The notes: a model not told the origin generated them from the letters alone. 36,206 bases of DNA from Rhizobium alarense (GCF_021555155.1 NZ_JAKGBU010000055.1:1-36206), one strand, 5' to 3'; counted from the stretch's first letter, positions 1 through 9,024 are shown. A program made the numbers and translations.

Positions 1-41
1 TGCAGGCTCGAACCACTCCAAGACCCCTTCGGGCCAAAAGT

Positions 42-81
42 GTTACCCATGTCTCCGGTATAAACCGTAACCCATGTGTCC
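42..81. repeat. Two imperfect direct repeats resembling an IS end
   Basis: Two near-copies of the motif GTTACCCATGTCTCC lie at 42-56 and 67-81; the second differs at two positions (GTAACCCATGTGTCC). Spaced repeats of this kind resemble the subterminal transposase-binding repeats of IS481/IS21-type elements. They sit about 20 bases beyond the 3' end of the tRNA-Ser gene, a common integration position. No transposase gene is visible because the window starts here, so this is a suggestion from resemblance only. Confidence 0.35.
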
Positions 82-101
82 AGAATGGACCCAAAAAAAG
101 A

Positions 102-191
102 TGGCGGAGAGGAAGGGATTCGAACCCTCGATACGGTTTCCCGTATACGCCCTTAGCAGGGGCGCGCCTTCGACCACTCGGCCACCTCTCC
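102..191 (-). tRNA. tRNA-Ser (anticodon GCU)
   Basis: Read on the minus strand, the gene starts GGAGAGG and closes with CCTCTCC, discriminator G and an encoded CCA (102-104). The anticodon arm is CGCCC-CTGCTAA-GGGCG, giving anticodon GCU (positions 157-155), which reads AGC/AGU serine codons. A long variable arm (TACGG-GAAA-CCGTA type) marks it as a class II tRNA, and the T arm contains GGTTCGAATCC. The gene looks intact at 90 nt including CCA. Confidence 0.97.
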
Positions 192-200
192 GTTGGCGTG

Positions 201-229
201 TGACTACTCAGCGATCCCGGTGATTGCAA
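201..229 (-). promoter_or_regulatory. Candidate sigma-70 promoter of tRNA-Ser
   Basis: On the minus strand a TTGCAA -35 box (229-224) is followed after exactly 17 bases by TAGTCA (206-201), ten bases upstream of the tRNA 5' end at 191. Spacing and location fit a housekeeping promoter for the tRNA; the -10 box is only a partial consensus match. Confidence 0.45.
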
Positions 230-880
230 GGGCTTTTTCTCGGCCGCCCGCGAATTCTGCTGCGAGGCGGGCAGGCGCGCGCGGGCGGAGCGCGCGCGGG
301 AGTCCTTATACGTTCCGCCCGTTCCGCCGTCTCCCGTGCGTGCGTCGGCGGTCCGAAGCCGACCGGAGCGCGGCGCGGTTATAGGGTGCGGCGGCAGGCG
401 GCGCCCGCCCGGATCCCTGGTGCCGCGCCGCGTTCCGCCGGCGCGAATCGGACCGGAATCACCCCGCGCCGCTACAATCGCCCGAACCGGAGACGCCGCA
501 CCACGGGTGGCCGACCCGGCGCGTGGACGGCCCCGATTCCCCCTCCGGAGGGGGCTGTCCGGAGCGATCCGCATCGTCCCGATGCCGCAAAACGGCCTGC
601 TAAGTGTCGAAACCACAAGGCAATTTGTTAATGGCTGGTAAAGAAACCGGCAGGCGGGCGGCGGATTTGTGTCCTTTGCGCAACAGGGCGGTGCGAAGGC
701 GGAACCAAACCTCCCTTTCCGGCAAGATGGAGATTGCGCCACGGGGCGCGTCTTGTATTTTCAACTCCGGAAGCAGGGGCGGTTGATCGTCCGCTTCTTG
801 AACTTGGGGATGGGGCAGGGAACGCTGTCCTTCAGCAAAAAACCCAGACCCGTATGAAACTTTTTGACTGGAGGTCAGAA
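230..880. other. Long intergenic leader upstream of the porin
   Basis: This is about 650 bases without a credible gene. The first part (240-600) is very GC-rich with strong dyads, including a perfect 16-base palindrome CCCCCTCCGGAGGGGG at 539-554 that has no T-run. The part from 600 to 880 is less GC-rich and probably holds the porin promoter, but I could not identify a convincing -35/-10 pair. A TTAA-N7-TAAA element at 628-642 is one mismatch away from the CtrA consensus TTAA-N7-TTAA. The small open frames here overlap each other and lack ribosome-binding sites. Confidence 0.5.
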
Positions 881-1957
881 ATGAACATCAAGAGCCTTCT
901 TCTCGGCTCCGCTGCTGCTCTCGCAGCAGTTTCTGGCGCTCAGGCTGCCGATGCGATCATCGCAGCTGAGCCCGAGCCGATGGAATACGTACGCGTCTGC
1001 GACGCGTTCGGCGCCGGCTACTTCTACATCCCGGGCACGGAAACCTGCCTTTCGATCCGCGGTTACGTCCGTACGCAGTTCGACTTCGCTGAAGACGCTG
1101 CTCCGGATGGTGACTGGGGCTACGACACGAACGCTCGTGGTTACCTGACGTTCGACGCCAAGTCCGACACCGAATACGGCACGCTGACGGGTCAGATCAA
1201 CCTCGAAGCCGACTCCAACGGTGCAAACTCCGTCATCGTCGACGGCGTGTTCATCCAGTTCGCCGGCTTCACGGTCGGTTCGTTCTACAACTACTGGGAC
1301 GCCGGTCTGTCGGGTGAAACCGACTCGAACGACAGCGGTGCGCTCGGCGTATTCGGCGGCAACACGCTCAACGACGCCATCATGTACACCTACGAAGGCG
1401 GCGCCTTCACGGTGTCGGCTGCTGTCGAGAACTTCACGCCGGAAACCGGCTTCAAGGACTTCGACAACTTCGGCGTCTCCGGCCAGGTCGGCGCGACGTT
1501 CGGTGGCGTGAACGCTACCCTGCTCGGCTCCTACGACTCGAACTTCGAAGAAGGCGCGATCCGCGGTCTCGTCACGGCCGAAGTCGGCCCGGGCACGTTC
1601 GGTGCGTTCGCTGTCTGGTCTTCGGGCCGCAGCCGCTACTGGGACGCTTCGGAATGGGCATTCGCTGCTGAATACGCAGTCGCCGTTACCGAAAAGTTCA
1701 AGATCACCCCCGGCTTCCAGTACTGGGACACGATCGACTACTCGGCTGGTGGCCAGTACATGGGTGACCGCGACGCCTGGCGCGCTGGCGTAACCCTCGA
1801 CTACGCAATCACCGAAGGCCTGACCTCCAAGCTGTCTCTGCAGTACACGGACGTCGACACGGGCGTAGCCCGCAAGCAGCCCTACGCTGGCGGCTCGACC
1901 TCCAAGGCTGCTGGCGAAGCCTGGACCGGCTTCCTGCGTCTGCAGCGCAACTTCTAA
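881..1957 (+). CDS. Outer-membrane porin (Omp2/RopA family)
   Basis: A 358-residue trimeric beta-barrel porin for passive diffusion of small solutes across the outer membrane. Residues 1-22 form a signal peptide (MNIKSLLLGSAAALA...) with an AQA cleavage site before ADAI. The mature protein starts with the conserved VRVCDAFGAGYFYIPGTE segment with paired cysteines, followed by an RGYVR first strand, typical of rhizobial and Brucella Omp2-type porins, and it ends in a C-terminal aromatic residue (QRNF) as expected for BAM-dependent insertion. The start is fixed by GGAGG at 870-874 and the signal peptide; in-frame upstream ATGs (854 and earlier) would spoil the leader. Codon use is visibly more biased (frequent GGT/GCT/CGT) than in neighbours, as in highly expressed genes. 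It stands alone, with its own terminator just downstream. Confidence 0.95.
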   Translation: MNIKSLLLGSAAALAAVSGAQAADAIIAAEPEPMEYVRVCDAFGAGYFYIPGTETCLSIRGYVRTQFDFAEDAAPDGDWGYDTNARGYLTFDAKSDTEYGTLTGQINLEADSNGANSVIVDGVFIQFAGFTVGSFYNYWDAGLSGETDSNDSGALGVFGGNTLNDAIMYTYEGGAFTVSAAVENFTPETGFKDFDNFGVSGQVGATFGGVNATLLGSYDSNFEEGAIRGLVTAEVGPGTFGAFAVWSSGRSRYWDASEWAFAAEYAVAVTEKFKITPGFQYWDTIDYSAGGQYMGDRDAWRAGVTLDYAITEGLTSKLSLQYTDVDTGVARKQPYAGGSTSKAAGEAWTGFLRLQRNF

Positions 1958-1985
1958 TCTGATCTGACCTCGGTCAAATCAGGGG

Positions 1986-2015
1986 AGCCCGGCTTTCGAG
2001 CCGGGCTTCTTGCGT
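1986..2015 (+). terminator. Rho-independent terminator of the porin gene
   Basis: A perfect 9-bp stem AGCCCGGCT (1986-1994) and AGCCGGGCT (1999-2007) closes a TTCG tetraloop, one of the most stable RNA loops. It is followed by a T-rich tail (TCTTGCGTT) and lies 29 bases after the porin stop codon. Confidence 0.9.
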
Positions 2016-2200
2016 TCAGGCTCCTGTTCCCGACTGCCGCTGCGGCCGGAGGAGAAACGGTTTTCCGGGGAGTTGTTCCGCCGGTCTGCCAAAGGCCGGC
2101 CTGTCGGGGCCGGCTCGGCCGTCATCCAACCGCGGCCCGACGGACGGCGGGCCGTTCCCGTTGACCGCGGACGAGAGGCGGCGGCAGCCTGCCGCGCGGT

Positions 2201-3094
2201 TCAGAGGCTGCGCAGGAAATGCAGCAGCGCGCCGAAGACGTCCGTGTGGTGAAGCACCGGCGTATGGCCCTGGCCGGGTGCCGTCACGGCGGTCAGTCGC
2301 GGATGGCGGCGTGCCATCTCCAGGAAGGTCTGTTGCGACAGAAGCAGCGAATGTTCGCCGCGGATGGCGAGCATCGGCATCGCGGTCAGTCCGGTGAACT
2401 GCTCCCAGAGGGTGGGCAGCGGCTGCGCGAGGTCGATCGCCTTCAACTGCTCGGTGATCGCCGGATCGAAATCCGCGACGAGTTTTCCGTTCTTCTCCGC
2501 ATAGACGGCATGTGCCATGTCGCGCCAGTCCTGTTCCGCAAGCCGCGGAAAGGCCCTGCCGTGCATGTCCTGCAGGATGCGGGCGGCGTCCTCGAAGGAG
2601 CGCGGGCGCTCGCCGCGGCTGAGATAGGCCTTGATATGGGCAAGCCCGGCATTCTCGATCGCCGGTCCGATGTCGTTCAGCACCGTGGCGCGGATCATCG
2701 CCGGCCTGAGGGCGGAAAGCAGGTGCAGGATGAGCCCGCCGCGCGACGTGCCGATGAACACGCCGTGCTCGATGCCGAGCGCCGTCACGACCGACAGCAC
2801 GTCGTCGCTTTCGACCGGCAGGCTGTAATGCGTCTTGTCGGGATCCCAGGCGGAACGGCCGCGGCCGCGGTAGTCGAGCGCCACGACGCGGCGCGGCTCC
2901 GTCGGGTGGCGCGAGAGCAGGAGCGCCAGCTGGTGGAAATCGCGGGCGTTGCGGCTGAGCCCCGGCAGGCAGACGACGGGAAGCCGGCCGGCGTCGATCG
3001 CCGGCTGCGGCCGGTAGTCCCGTGCCGAAAGCAGCAGGCCGTCGCGGGCCGAGACCTGCCGCTCCTCGAAACCGTTTGCATAGTCTGAAATCAT
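2201..3094 (-). CDS. Alpha/beta hydrolase
   Basis: A 297-residue alpha/beta-hydrolase-fold enzyme of unknown substrate. Visible features are the oxyanion-side VCLPGLSRNARDF segment (about 41-53), the DYRGRGRS motif (about 74-81), the nucleophile elbow GTSRGG with Ser117, and a C-terminal GQGHTP with the catalytic histidine. The position where the catalytic acid is expected reads RGEHSLLL, so the acid residue is not obvious. The start at 3094 is chosen because GGAAGG stands 7 bases upstream and homology begins there; the frame is open 33 codons further without a better site. There is no signal peptide, so it is probably cytoplasmic. It follows the lytic transglycosylase gene on the same strand after about 170 bases; a functional link is not evident. 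Confidence 0.85.
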   Translation of the reverse strand: MISDYANGFEERQVSARDGLLLSARDYRPQPAIDAGRLPVVCLPGLSRNARDFHQLALLLSRHPTEPRRVVALDYRGRGRSAWDPDKTHYSLPVESDDVLSVVTALGIEHGVFIGTSRGGLILHLLSALRPAMIRATVLNDIGPAIENAGLAHIKAYLSRGERPRSFEDAARILQDMHGRAFPRLAEQDWRDMAHAVYAEKNGKLVADFDPAITEQLKAIDLAQPLPTLWEQFTGLTAMPMLAIRGEHSLLLSQQTFLEMARRHPRLTAVTAPGQGHTPVLHHTDVFGALLHFLRSL

Positions 3095-3265
3095 CGAGCC
3101 GCCTTCCGTTGCCGTCGCCATGGCAAGAGAGCCCGATGGCGAACGGCCTGCATCACCGCAACCCGCCGGAACCGGCACGACAACGGGGAGCACCGCCGGC
3201 GGATGCGGCGATCTTCAGCTTTTTCGCGCTGCTGTCATCCGAAAAATGGCAGAGAGGGGCGGGGT

Positions 3266-5341
3266 TCAGCGCCCCATCCTGAGATCGTGCACGATGTCGG
3301 CCGTCTCGCCGAGCCGCGTCTTGTAGACTTGGTAGTTCTCCATGACGCGCTGCACATAGTGCCGCGTCTCGGAGAAGGGGATTTTCTCCACCCAGTCCAC
3401 CACCTCGTCGATCGGCCTGCCGCGCGGGTCGCCGTAGCGCTCGATCCACTGCCCGACGCGGCGGGGGCCTGCATTGTAGGCGATGAAGGTGAGGATGTAG
3501 GAGCCGCCGAAATCCGCGATCTGCTCGCCGAGATAGTGCGCGCCGAGCGTCGCGTTGTAGGCCGCGTCGCTCGTCAGGCGATCCTTGGAATAGCTGAGGC
3601 CGTAGCGCTTGGCGACGCCCTGCGCCGTGCCGGGCAGCAGTTGCAGCAGGCCGCGCGCATTGGCCGGCGATATGGCGGCGGGATTGAAGGCGCTTTCCTG
3701 CCGGGCGATCGCATAGGCGAGTGCCTTGCCGGAACCGTCGATATCGGCGCTGTCCGGGATGACGCCGATCGGGAAGGCGAGGGCCGCCACGTCGATGCCG
3801 CGCGCGAAGGCGATCTTGCCGATCTGCAGCGACAGCTGGTGCCCGACCGTCTTTTCCGCCTGGGCCGACAGCATCGCCAGTTCGCCGGGGCTGGTCAGGT
3901 CCTCGGCAAGCGCCCGGTAGATCGAGGCCGCCCGCCAGCCGTGGCCGGCCGCGTCGAGCCGCGCGATGGCTTTCACCGGTTCACGCTCCGCGAAGCGCGT
4001 ACGGTCGTCGGCGCTCGGCGCCGGATAGGCGACGTTCAGCGTCTTGCGGCCGAGCCGGGCCGCGGCGAGCTGGCCGTAATAGGTGCCGGAGAACACCGCC
4101 GCCTTCGTGAAATGGTCGTTCGCAGCGCCGGCCGCTCCCGCCTCGGCCGCCCGGCCGAGCCAGTACCAGGCGCGCGACTGGGCGAGCGGACGGCTCGAGA
4201 CCTGCAGGATCCTGCGGAAGTGCCGCTCCGCCGTCGCGGCATCCTTCAGCCCGCGCAGCGCATACCAGCCGGCATGGAACTCGGCCTCCACCACGTCGGT
4301 CTCCTCGACCGCCGCATGACCCGCGGCGATCCGGTAGGCGTCGCGATAGTCGCCCTGTTCTGCAAGGCCGCGGCTGGCGATCCGCGCCTCTACCCACCAG
4401 GCGGCGGGGTCGACGAGGGCCGCCCTGTCCTTCGGGCTGTCGGCCAGAAGCTTTGCGGCCTCGCGGTAGCGGTCGGCCCGGTTCGCCATCTCGATGCGCA
4501 GGAACAGATAGGCCGGATCCCGGTGCCAGGAGGGGGCGACGGCCTTCAGCAGCGCTCCGGCATTGGCGGCCTTGCGGATGACGGCGGCCCAGGCCTTGTA
4601 GAGCGACTGTGCCTTGCCGAGCGTCGAGAAGCGCTCGGCCTGCGCCGCACGCTCGCGGTAGAGCAGCATCTTCATGCGCGCCAGATGATCGGCGGCCGTC
4701 AGCAGCGTGCCGAACGCGTCGAGCATCCTGTCCTCGAGCGCGACGGACATCGTTTCGGTCAGCCAGTAGGAGCGGATCGTCTTCGCCGCCGCCGCCGGCT
4801 CCCCGGCCTCGACCAGCGCGCGGGCGAGCACGACGGCGCCTTCCGCCGTTTCCGGCCGGGTCGTGCCGAAGGCGGAGAGCACGTCGCGTGCCGGTGGGTT
4901 TTCCCGTGCCAGGGCCCGCTCCGAATGGGCGCGGAGCGCGGCGAGCCCCGGCCAGCCCTTCAATTCGCGCTGTGCGGCGGCGATCTCGGAGGAGGGGATG
5001 TCGCGTTCACCGGAAAGGGCGATGGCCCAGGTCAGGATGTGGCGGTCGAGGCTGCCCTCGGCCATGGCGTTGCGAATGCGCAGCGCCGCGATGCCGTCGC
5101 TGTCGGACAGCGCGTCGAGCCCGTCCTTCAGCGCGCCGGAGACCGGCGCCACCCGGTCGGCGCGCAGGATCGCGCCCGTGACGTCGCGCGACGGCATCTC
5201 GGCGGCGAAGCCGAGCGGTTTGGCGCGGGGGAGCGGCGCGTTTTCCGCCTCGACCGGCGCGGCCGTCCAGGTGAGGGCAAGCGCGCCCGCCGACAGGAGC
5301 GCCAGGAATGCGATGCTGCGTCTTGCGGTCATGTCACGCAC
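3266..5341 (-). CDS. Soluble lytic murein transglycosylase (Slt-type)
   Basis: A periplasmic enzyme that cleaves the MurNAc-GlcNAc bond of peptidoglycan with formation of 1,6-anhydroMurNAc. The 691-residue protein has an N-terminal signal segment (about 12-33, ending PVEA) and a long alpha-helical, TPR-like superhelical region (about 50-500). The C-terminal SLT domain carries the catalytic glutamate in ARQESAFNP (Glu549), the ARGLLQLLPGTA motif and the FIAYNAGPRRVGQW block. This matches family-1A Slt architecture and length. The first usable start is a GTG at 5341; ATG at 5332 is equally possible because neither has a clear Shine-Dalgarno. The gene is divergent from dapA. Confidence 0.92.
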   Translation of the reverse strand: MRDMTARRSIAFLALLSAGALALTWTAAPVEAENAPLPRAKPLGFAAEMPSRDVTGAILRADRVAPVSGALKDGLDALSDSDGIAALRIRNAMAEGSLDRHILTWAIALSGERDIPSSEIAAAQRELKGWPGLAALRAHSERALARENPPARDVLSAFGTTRPETAEGAVVLARALVEAGEPAAAAKTIRSYWLTETMSVALEDRMLDAFGTLLTAADHLARMKMLLYRERAAQAERFSTLGKAQSLYKAWAAVIRKAANAGALLKAVAPSWHRDPAYLFLRIEMANRADRYREAAKLLADSPKDRAALVDPAAWWVEARIASRGLAEQGDYRDAYRIAAGHAAVEETDVVEAEFHAGWYALRGLKDAATAERHFRRILQVSSRPLAQSRAWYWLGRAAEAGAAGAANDHFTKAAVFSGTYYGQLAAARLGRKTLNVAYPAPSADDRTRFAEREPVKAIARLDAAGHGWRAASIYRALAEDLTSPGELAMLSAQAEKTVGHQLSLQIGKIAFARGIDVAALAFPIGVIPDSADIDGSGKALAYAIARQESAFNPAAISPANARGLLQLLPGTAQGVAKRYGLSYSKDRLTSDAAYNATLGAHYLGEQIADFGGSYILTFIAYNAGPRRVGQWIERYGDPRGRPIDEVVDWVEKIPFSETRHYVQRVMENYQVYKTRLGETADIVHDLRMGR

Positions 5342-5529
5342 CGGTCGCTTGCAGGTCGTGGCGCCATGCCTGATGGGCCATGTTTGAACATCTCTTCCAT
5401 TAACGGTTCATTGTCTTAACGAAATCTTGCTGCACGTATTCGAATGCCGATCACTTTTTGTCGGCGCGGACCCGGGAGAGAACGGCAGGGCCTGCCATGC
5501 CGCCGCCCGAGAAATCGCTCCCGCTGGCG

Positions 5530-5558
5530 CTTGCCGCCCGACCGACACATGATTATGG
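5530..5558 (+). promoter_or_regulatory. Candidate promoter of dapA
   Basis: CTTGCC (5530-5535) and TTATGG (5553-5558) are separated by 17 bases and lie about 75 bases before the dapA start, in the divergent slt-dapA gap. The -35 box fits the rhizobial CTTGAC preference in five of six positions; the -10 box is weak. Confidence 0.35.
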
Positions 5559-5633
5559 TGCGCGAGTTTTTAACCAGGAATACGGCCAAAGCATGGGTGC
5601 CCCGCGGTACCGCTCGGGCCTCAGGAGTTCTCG

Positions 5634-6518
5634 ATGTTCAAGGGATCCATTCCCGCTCTCGTCACGCCCTTCACCGATGCGGGCGCCGTCGACGAGAAAG
5701 CCTTTGCCGCGCATGTCGAATGGCAGATTTCCGAAGGCAGCCACGGGCTCGTCCCGGTCGGCACCACCGGTGAATCGCCGACCCTGTCGCATGACGAGCA
5801 CAAGCGCGTGGTGGAGCTGTGCATCGAGGTCGCCGCCGGGCGGGTGCCGGTCATTGCCGGCGCCGGCTCCAACAACACGCGCGAGGCGGTCGAGCTCGCG
5901 CAGCACGCCGAGAAGGCCGGCGCCGACGCGATCCTCGTCGTGACGCCCTATTACAACAAGCCGACGCAGAAGGGCCTGATCGCGCATTATTCGGCGATCG
6001 CCGAAAGCGTCTCGCTGCCGATCATCATCTACAACATTCCCGGCCGCTCGGTCATCGACATGAGCCCCGAGACGATGGGCGCACTTGCGAAGAAGTACCG
6101 GACGATCATGGGCGTCAAGGATGCGACCGGCAAGATCGAGCGTGTCTCGGAGCAGCGCATCGCCTGCGGCAAGGATTTCATTCAGCTGTCCGGCGAGGAT
6201 GCGACCGCGCTCGGCTTCAACGCCCATGGCGGCGTCGGCTGCATCTCGGTCACCGCCAATGTCGCGCCCCGCCTCTGTGCGGAATTCCAGCAGGCGACGC
6301 TGGCCGGCGACTATGCCAGCGCGCTTGCCTACCAGGACCGGCTGATGCCGCTGCACAAGGCGATCTTCATCGAGCCCGGTCTCTGCGGCGCGAAATACGC
6401 GCTGAACCGCCTCGGCCGCATGAGCCGCACGGTGCGCTCGCCGCTGCTGCCGACGCTCGAGCCTGCGACGGAGACCGCGATCGACGCGGCGCTCCATCAT
6501 GCCGGGCTGATGAACTGA
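5634..6518 (+). CDS. dapA: 4-hydroxy-tetrahydrodipicolinate synthase
   Basis: Condenses pyruvate with aspartate semialdehyde, the first committed step of lysine and meso-diaminopimelate synthesis, in the cytoplasm. The 294-residue length is standard. The TIM barrel shows the GTTGESPT motif (43-50; Thr44/Thr45), [11 protein letters not shown] with Tyr106/Tyr107, Tyr133 and Arg138 in IIYNIPGRS, and the Schiff-base lysine Lys162 in GVKDATG. All catalytic residues are present. The start is supported by CAGGAG at 5622-5627. smpB follows after 5 bases, so the two are probably cotranscribed, a common arrangement in rhizobia. Confidence 0.98.
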   Translation: MFKGSIPALVTPFTDAGAVDEKAFAAHVEWQISEGSHGLVPVGTTGESPTLSHDEHKRVVELCIEVAAGRVPVIAGAGSNNTREAVELAQHAEKAGADAILVVTPYYNKPTQKGLIAHYSAIAESVSLPIIIYNIPGRSVIDMSPETMGALAKKYRTIMGVKDATGKIERVSEQRIACGKDFIQLSGEDATALGFNAHGGVGCISVTANVAPRLCAEFQQATLAGDYASALAYQDRLMPLHKAIFIEPGLCGAKYALNRLGRMSRTVRSPLLPTLEPATETAIDAALHHAGLMN

Positions 6519-6523
6519 GGCCG

Positions 6524-7006
6524 ATGATGGCAGTCAAGGCCAAGCCAGCCACGATCAGGAAGATTGTCGCGGAGAACCGCAAGGCCCGCTTCAACTACGA
6601 GATCATCGACACCTACGAGGCCGGTCTGGTTCTGACCGGCACGGAGGTCAAGTCGCTGCGCGACGGCAAGGCCAACATCGCCGAATCCTATGCCTCGGAC
6701 GAGGGCGGCGAAATCTGGCTGATCAACTCCTACCTGCCGGAATACCTGCAGGCGAACCGCTTCAACCACGAGACGCGCCGCCGCAGGAAACTGCTGCTGT
6801 CGAAGCGCGAGATGCACCGGTTGCAGAATGCGGTCAACCGCGAAGGCATGACGCTGGTGCCGTTGAAGATCTATTTCAACGACCGCGGCCGGGCGAAGCT
6901 CGAACTGGCGCTCGCCAAGGGCAAGAAGCTGCACGACAAGCGCGAGACCCAGAAGGAACGCGACTGGAACCGGCAGAAGAGCCGCCTGCTGCGCGACCGC
7001 GGCTGA
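6524..7006 (+). CDS. smpB: SsrA (tmRNA)-binding protein SmpB
   Basis: Partner of tmRNA in trans-translation; it delivers tmRNA to stalled ribosomes and mimics the codon-anticodon interaction through its C-terminal tail. The 160-residue protein shows the family core: [20 protein letters not shown] (about 17-36), [19 protein letters not shown], and a basic tail rich in K/R ending KSRLLRDRG. The ATG at 6524 is followed directly by another in-frame ATG at 6527; either could be used. It starts 5 bases after dapA stops and is likely translationally coupled to it. Confidence 0.98.
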   Translation: MMAVKAKPATIRKIVAENRKARFNYEIIDTYEAGLVLTGTEVKSLRDGKANIAESYASDEGGEIWLINSYLPEYLQANRFNHETRRRRKLLLSKREMHRLQNAVNREGMTLVPLKIYFNDRGRAKLELALAKGKKLHDKRETQKERDWNRQKSRLLRDRG

Positions 7007-7132
7007 GGCCGCTCACCGTTCCTGTCGGCCCGAAGCCCCGCTCACGCGATCGTTCTCCGCCGGCAGTTTGCCGCGCTTCTCCGCCTGCCGGTGGACAGCG
7101 CCCGCGGAGGGGTGTAGGAGAGCCCCGTTCAG

Positions 7133-7169
7133 ACCGGTCGCAGCCCACCCGGTTCATCAAAACAAGGGA
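7133..7169 (+). promoter_or_regulatory. Possible preQ1-like riboswitch / SD-sequestering hairpin before queC
   Basis: A 5-bp stem ACCGG (7133-7137) and CCGGT (7149-7153) closes an 11-base loop containing CAGCCCAC. It is followed by the A-rich tail TCATCAAAACAA and then GGGA (7166-7169), the queC Shine-Dalgarno, 7 bases before the ATG. The loop CCC could pair with GGG as a pseudoknot and hide the ribosome-binding site. This is the size, order and location of a class I preQ1 riboswitch, but the loop and tail match the published consensus only partly. It could also be a coincidental hairpin. Confidence 0.35.
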
Positions 7170-7176
7170 TCCGAAC

Positions 7177-7887
7177 ATGAAGACCATCGTCATCTGCTCC
7201 GGCGGACTGGACTCCGTTTCGCTTGCACACAGGGTCGCGGCGGAACAGACGCTCGCCGGCCTCGTCTCCTTCGACTACGGCCAGCGCCACCGCAAGGAGC
7301 TCGATTTCGCCGCCGCCTGCGCCCGCCGGCTCGGCGTGCCGCACCAGATCGTCGACATCACGGCGATCGGCCGGCACCTGACGGGGTCCGCCCTGACCGA
7401 CGACGTGGACGTGCCGGACGGCCACTATGCCGAGGAAACGATGAAGGCAACGGTCGTGCCGAACCGCAACGCCATCATGCTTTCCGTCGCCTTCGGCCTT
7501 GCCGCCGCGCAGCAGGCGGACGCGGTTGCCGTTGCCGTCCATGGCGGCGATCACTTCATCTATCCCGACTGCCGCCCCGGCTTCATCGACGCCTTCCAGA
7601 CGATGCAGGACCACGCGCTCGACGGCTATGCCGCCGTCCGGCTGCTGGCACCCTATGTCAACCTCTCCAAGGCGGCGATCGTCGCCGAGGGCGCGCGCCA
7701 CGGCACGCCCTTCGCCGAGACCTGGTCCTGCTACAAGGGCGGCCGTCGCCATTGCGGCCGCTGCGGCACCTGCGTCGAGCGGCGCGAGGCCTTCGCCCTC
7801 GCCGGTGTCGCCGATCCGACGGACTACGAGGATCCGGACTTCTGGGTTGCGGCGACGCAGGGCTTCCGCGCTGCGGAGGTCCGCTGA
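7177..7887 (+). CDS. queC: 7-cyano-7-deazaguanine synthase QueC
   Basis: ATP-dependent conversion of 7-carboxy-7-deazaguanine to preQ0 with ammonia, in the queuosine pathway. The 236-residue protein has the N-terminal PP-loop SGGLDS (8-13), the substrate region [19 protein letters not shown] and [14 protein letters not shown]. Its C-terminal zinc site is built from four cysteines (SCYKGG...HCGRCGTC). The start has GGGA seven bases upstream. It opens a queC-queD-queE operon whose genes overlap by one to four bases. The upstream gap to smpB is 170 bases and may hold a regulatory hairpin. Confidence 0.98.
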   Translation: MKTIVICSGGLDSVSLAHRVAAEQTLAGLVSFDYGQRHRKELDFAAACARRLGVPHQIVDITAIGRHLTGSALTDDVDVPDGHYAEETMKATVVPNRNAIMLSVAFGLAAAQQADAVAVAVHGGDHFIYPDCRPGFIDAFQTMQDHALDGYAAVRLLAPYVNLSKAAIVAEGARHGTPFAETWSCYKGGRRHCGRCGTCVERREAFALAGVADPTDYEDPDFWVAATQGFRAAEVR

Positions 7888-8243
7888 TGTACCGCATCAC
7901 CAAGGAATTCCACTTCTCGGCCTCGCACCAGCTTTCGCATCTGCCGGCGGATCATCAGTGCGCCCGCCTGCACGGCCACAACTATATCGTCGAGGTGGAG
8001 CTGTCGGCGCCGGAGCTGAACGCGGACGGTTTCGTCCGCGACTATCACGAGCTTGCGCCGCTGAAGCGCTATATCGACGAGCATTTCGACCACCGGCACC
8101 TGAACGACGTGCTCGGCCACGACCGGGTGACGTCGGAATGGCTCGCGCGGCATTTCTTCGACTGGTGCAGGGCGCGCCTGCCGGAAACGACGGCCGTCCG
8201 GGTGAGCGAGACGCCGAAGACCTGGGCGGAATACCGGCCGTGA
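7887..8243 (+). CDS. queD: 6-carboxy-5,6,7,8-tetrahydropterin synthase QueD
   Basis: Converts dihydroneopterin triphosphate to 6-carboxytetrahydropterin, the second step to preQ0. The 118-residue length is typical of the T-fold 6-pyruvoyl-tetrahydropterin synthase family. Zinc-binding histidines are visible at His14 (FSASH) and His29/His31 (LHGHNY), with the catalytic cysteine Cys25 four residues before the HGH motif, the same pattern as Escherichia coli QueD shifted by two. The ATG shares its A with the queC TGA (TGATG), and AGGAGG-like GGAGG lies just upstream inside queC (7875-7879). Translational coupling is expected. Confidence 0.97.
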   Translation: MYRITKEFHFSASHQLSHLPADHQCARLHGHNYIVEVELSAPELNADGFVRDYHELAPLKRYIDEHFDHRHLNDVLGHDRVTSEWLARHFFDWCRARLPETTAVRVSETPKTWAEYRP

Positions 8244-8977
8244 GCGGGCCGGACGACACGAGCATCCGCGTCAGCGAGATCTTCGGCCCGACCATCCAGG
8301 GCGAGGGCGCGCTGATCGGCCTGCCGACCGTCTTCGTGCGCACCGGCGGATGCGACTATCGCTGTGCCTGGTGCGATACGCTGCATGCCGTCGACAGTGC
8401 CTATCGCGAAACCTGGCGGCCGATGCGCGCCGGCGAGATCTGGCAGGAGGTCCGCCGCCTGTCGGCCGGCCGGCCGCTGACGGTATCGCTCTCCGGCGGC
8501 AACCCGGCGATCCAGCCGCTCGGGCCGCTGATCACCCGCGGCCACGCCGACGGCTACACCTTCGCGCTCGAGACGCAGGGCAGCGTGGCACGGTCGTGGT
8601 TCGCCGCGCTCGACCATCTCGTTTTGAGCCCCAAGCCGCCGTCGAGCGGCATGCAGACGGATTTCGGCGCGCTCGACGACTGTCTCGCCGCCGCCGGCGG
8701 GCGGCCGGAGATCGTTTTGAAGATGGTGGTCTTCGATGAACGCGACTTCGCCTTTGCCCGCTCCGTCGCCGCGCGCCATCCGGACCTGCCGGTCTATCTG
8801 CAGCCGGGCAACCACACGCCGCCGCCGGCCGGGCGCGACGACGCAGCCGTCGACATCGACGGCATCACGCAGCGCATGCTGTGGCTGGTGGAGAAAGTGG
8901 CGGCGGAGCGGTGGTTCGACGCCCGGGTGCTGCCGCAGCTCCATGTGCTCTTGTGGGGAAACAGGCGGGGCGTCTGA
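8240..8977 (+). CDS. queE: 7-carboxy-7-deazaguanine synthase QueE
   Basis: Radical SAM enzyme that contracts 6-carboxytetrahydropterin to 7-carboxy-7-deazaguanine. With a GTG start at 8240, overlapping the queD stop by four bases (GTGA), the protein is 245 residues. The cluster-binding cysteines are Cys38, Cys42 and Cys45 in [12 protein letters not shown] (C-x3-C-x2-C), preceded by the substrate-loop IQGEG (19-23). A glycine-rich [11 protein letters not shown] follows, as expected for SAM binding. There is no ATG near the conserved N-terminus, so the GTG start is well supported. folE and queF, which complete the pathway ends, are not in the window. Confidence 0.95.
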   Translation: MSGPDDTSIRVSEIFGPTIQGEGALIGLPTVFVRTGGCDYRCAWCDTLHAVDSAYRETWRPMRAGEIWQEVRRLSAGRPLTVSLSGGNPAIQPLGPLITRGHADGYTFALETQGSVARSWFAALDHLVLSPKPPSSGMQTDFGALDDCLAAAGGRPEIVLKMVVFDERDFAFARSVAARHPDLPVYLQPGNHTPPPAGRDDAAVDIDGITQRMLWLVEKVAAERWFDARVLPQLHVLLWGNRRGV

Positions 8978-9024
8978 CCTCGGTTGCGGCCGATACCGGA
9001 GAACCGGCCGGCCGCCGGCAATCG

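Noticed and set aside
336-641. Overlapping small open frames upstream of the porin
   Set aside because: Arg/Pro/Ala-rich translations in several frames at once, no ribosome-binding sites; typical of GC-rich noncoding DNA.
3203-5419. Plus-strand open frame across the lytic transglycosylase
   Set aside because: The minus-strand frame has a signal peptide and SLT catalytic motifs; the plus frame has none.
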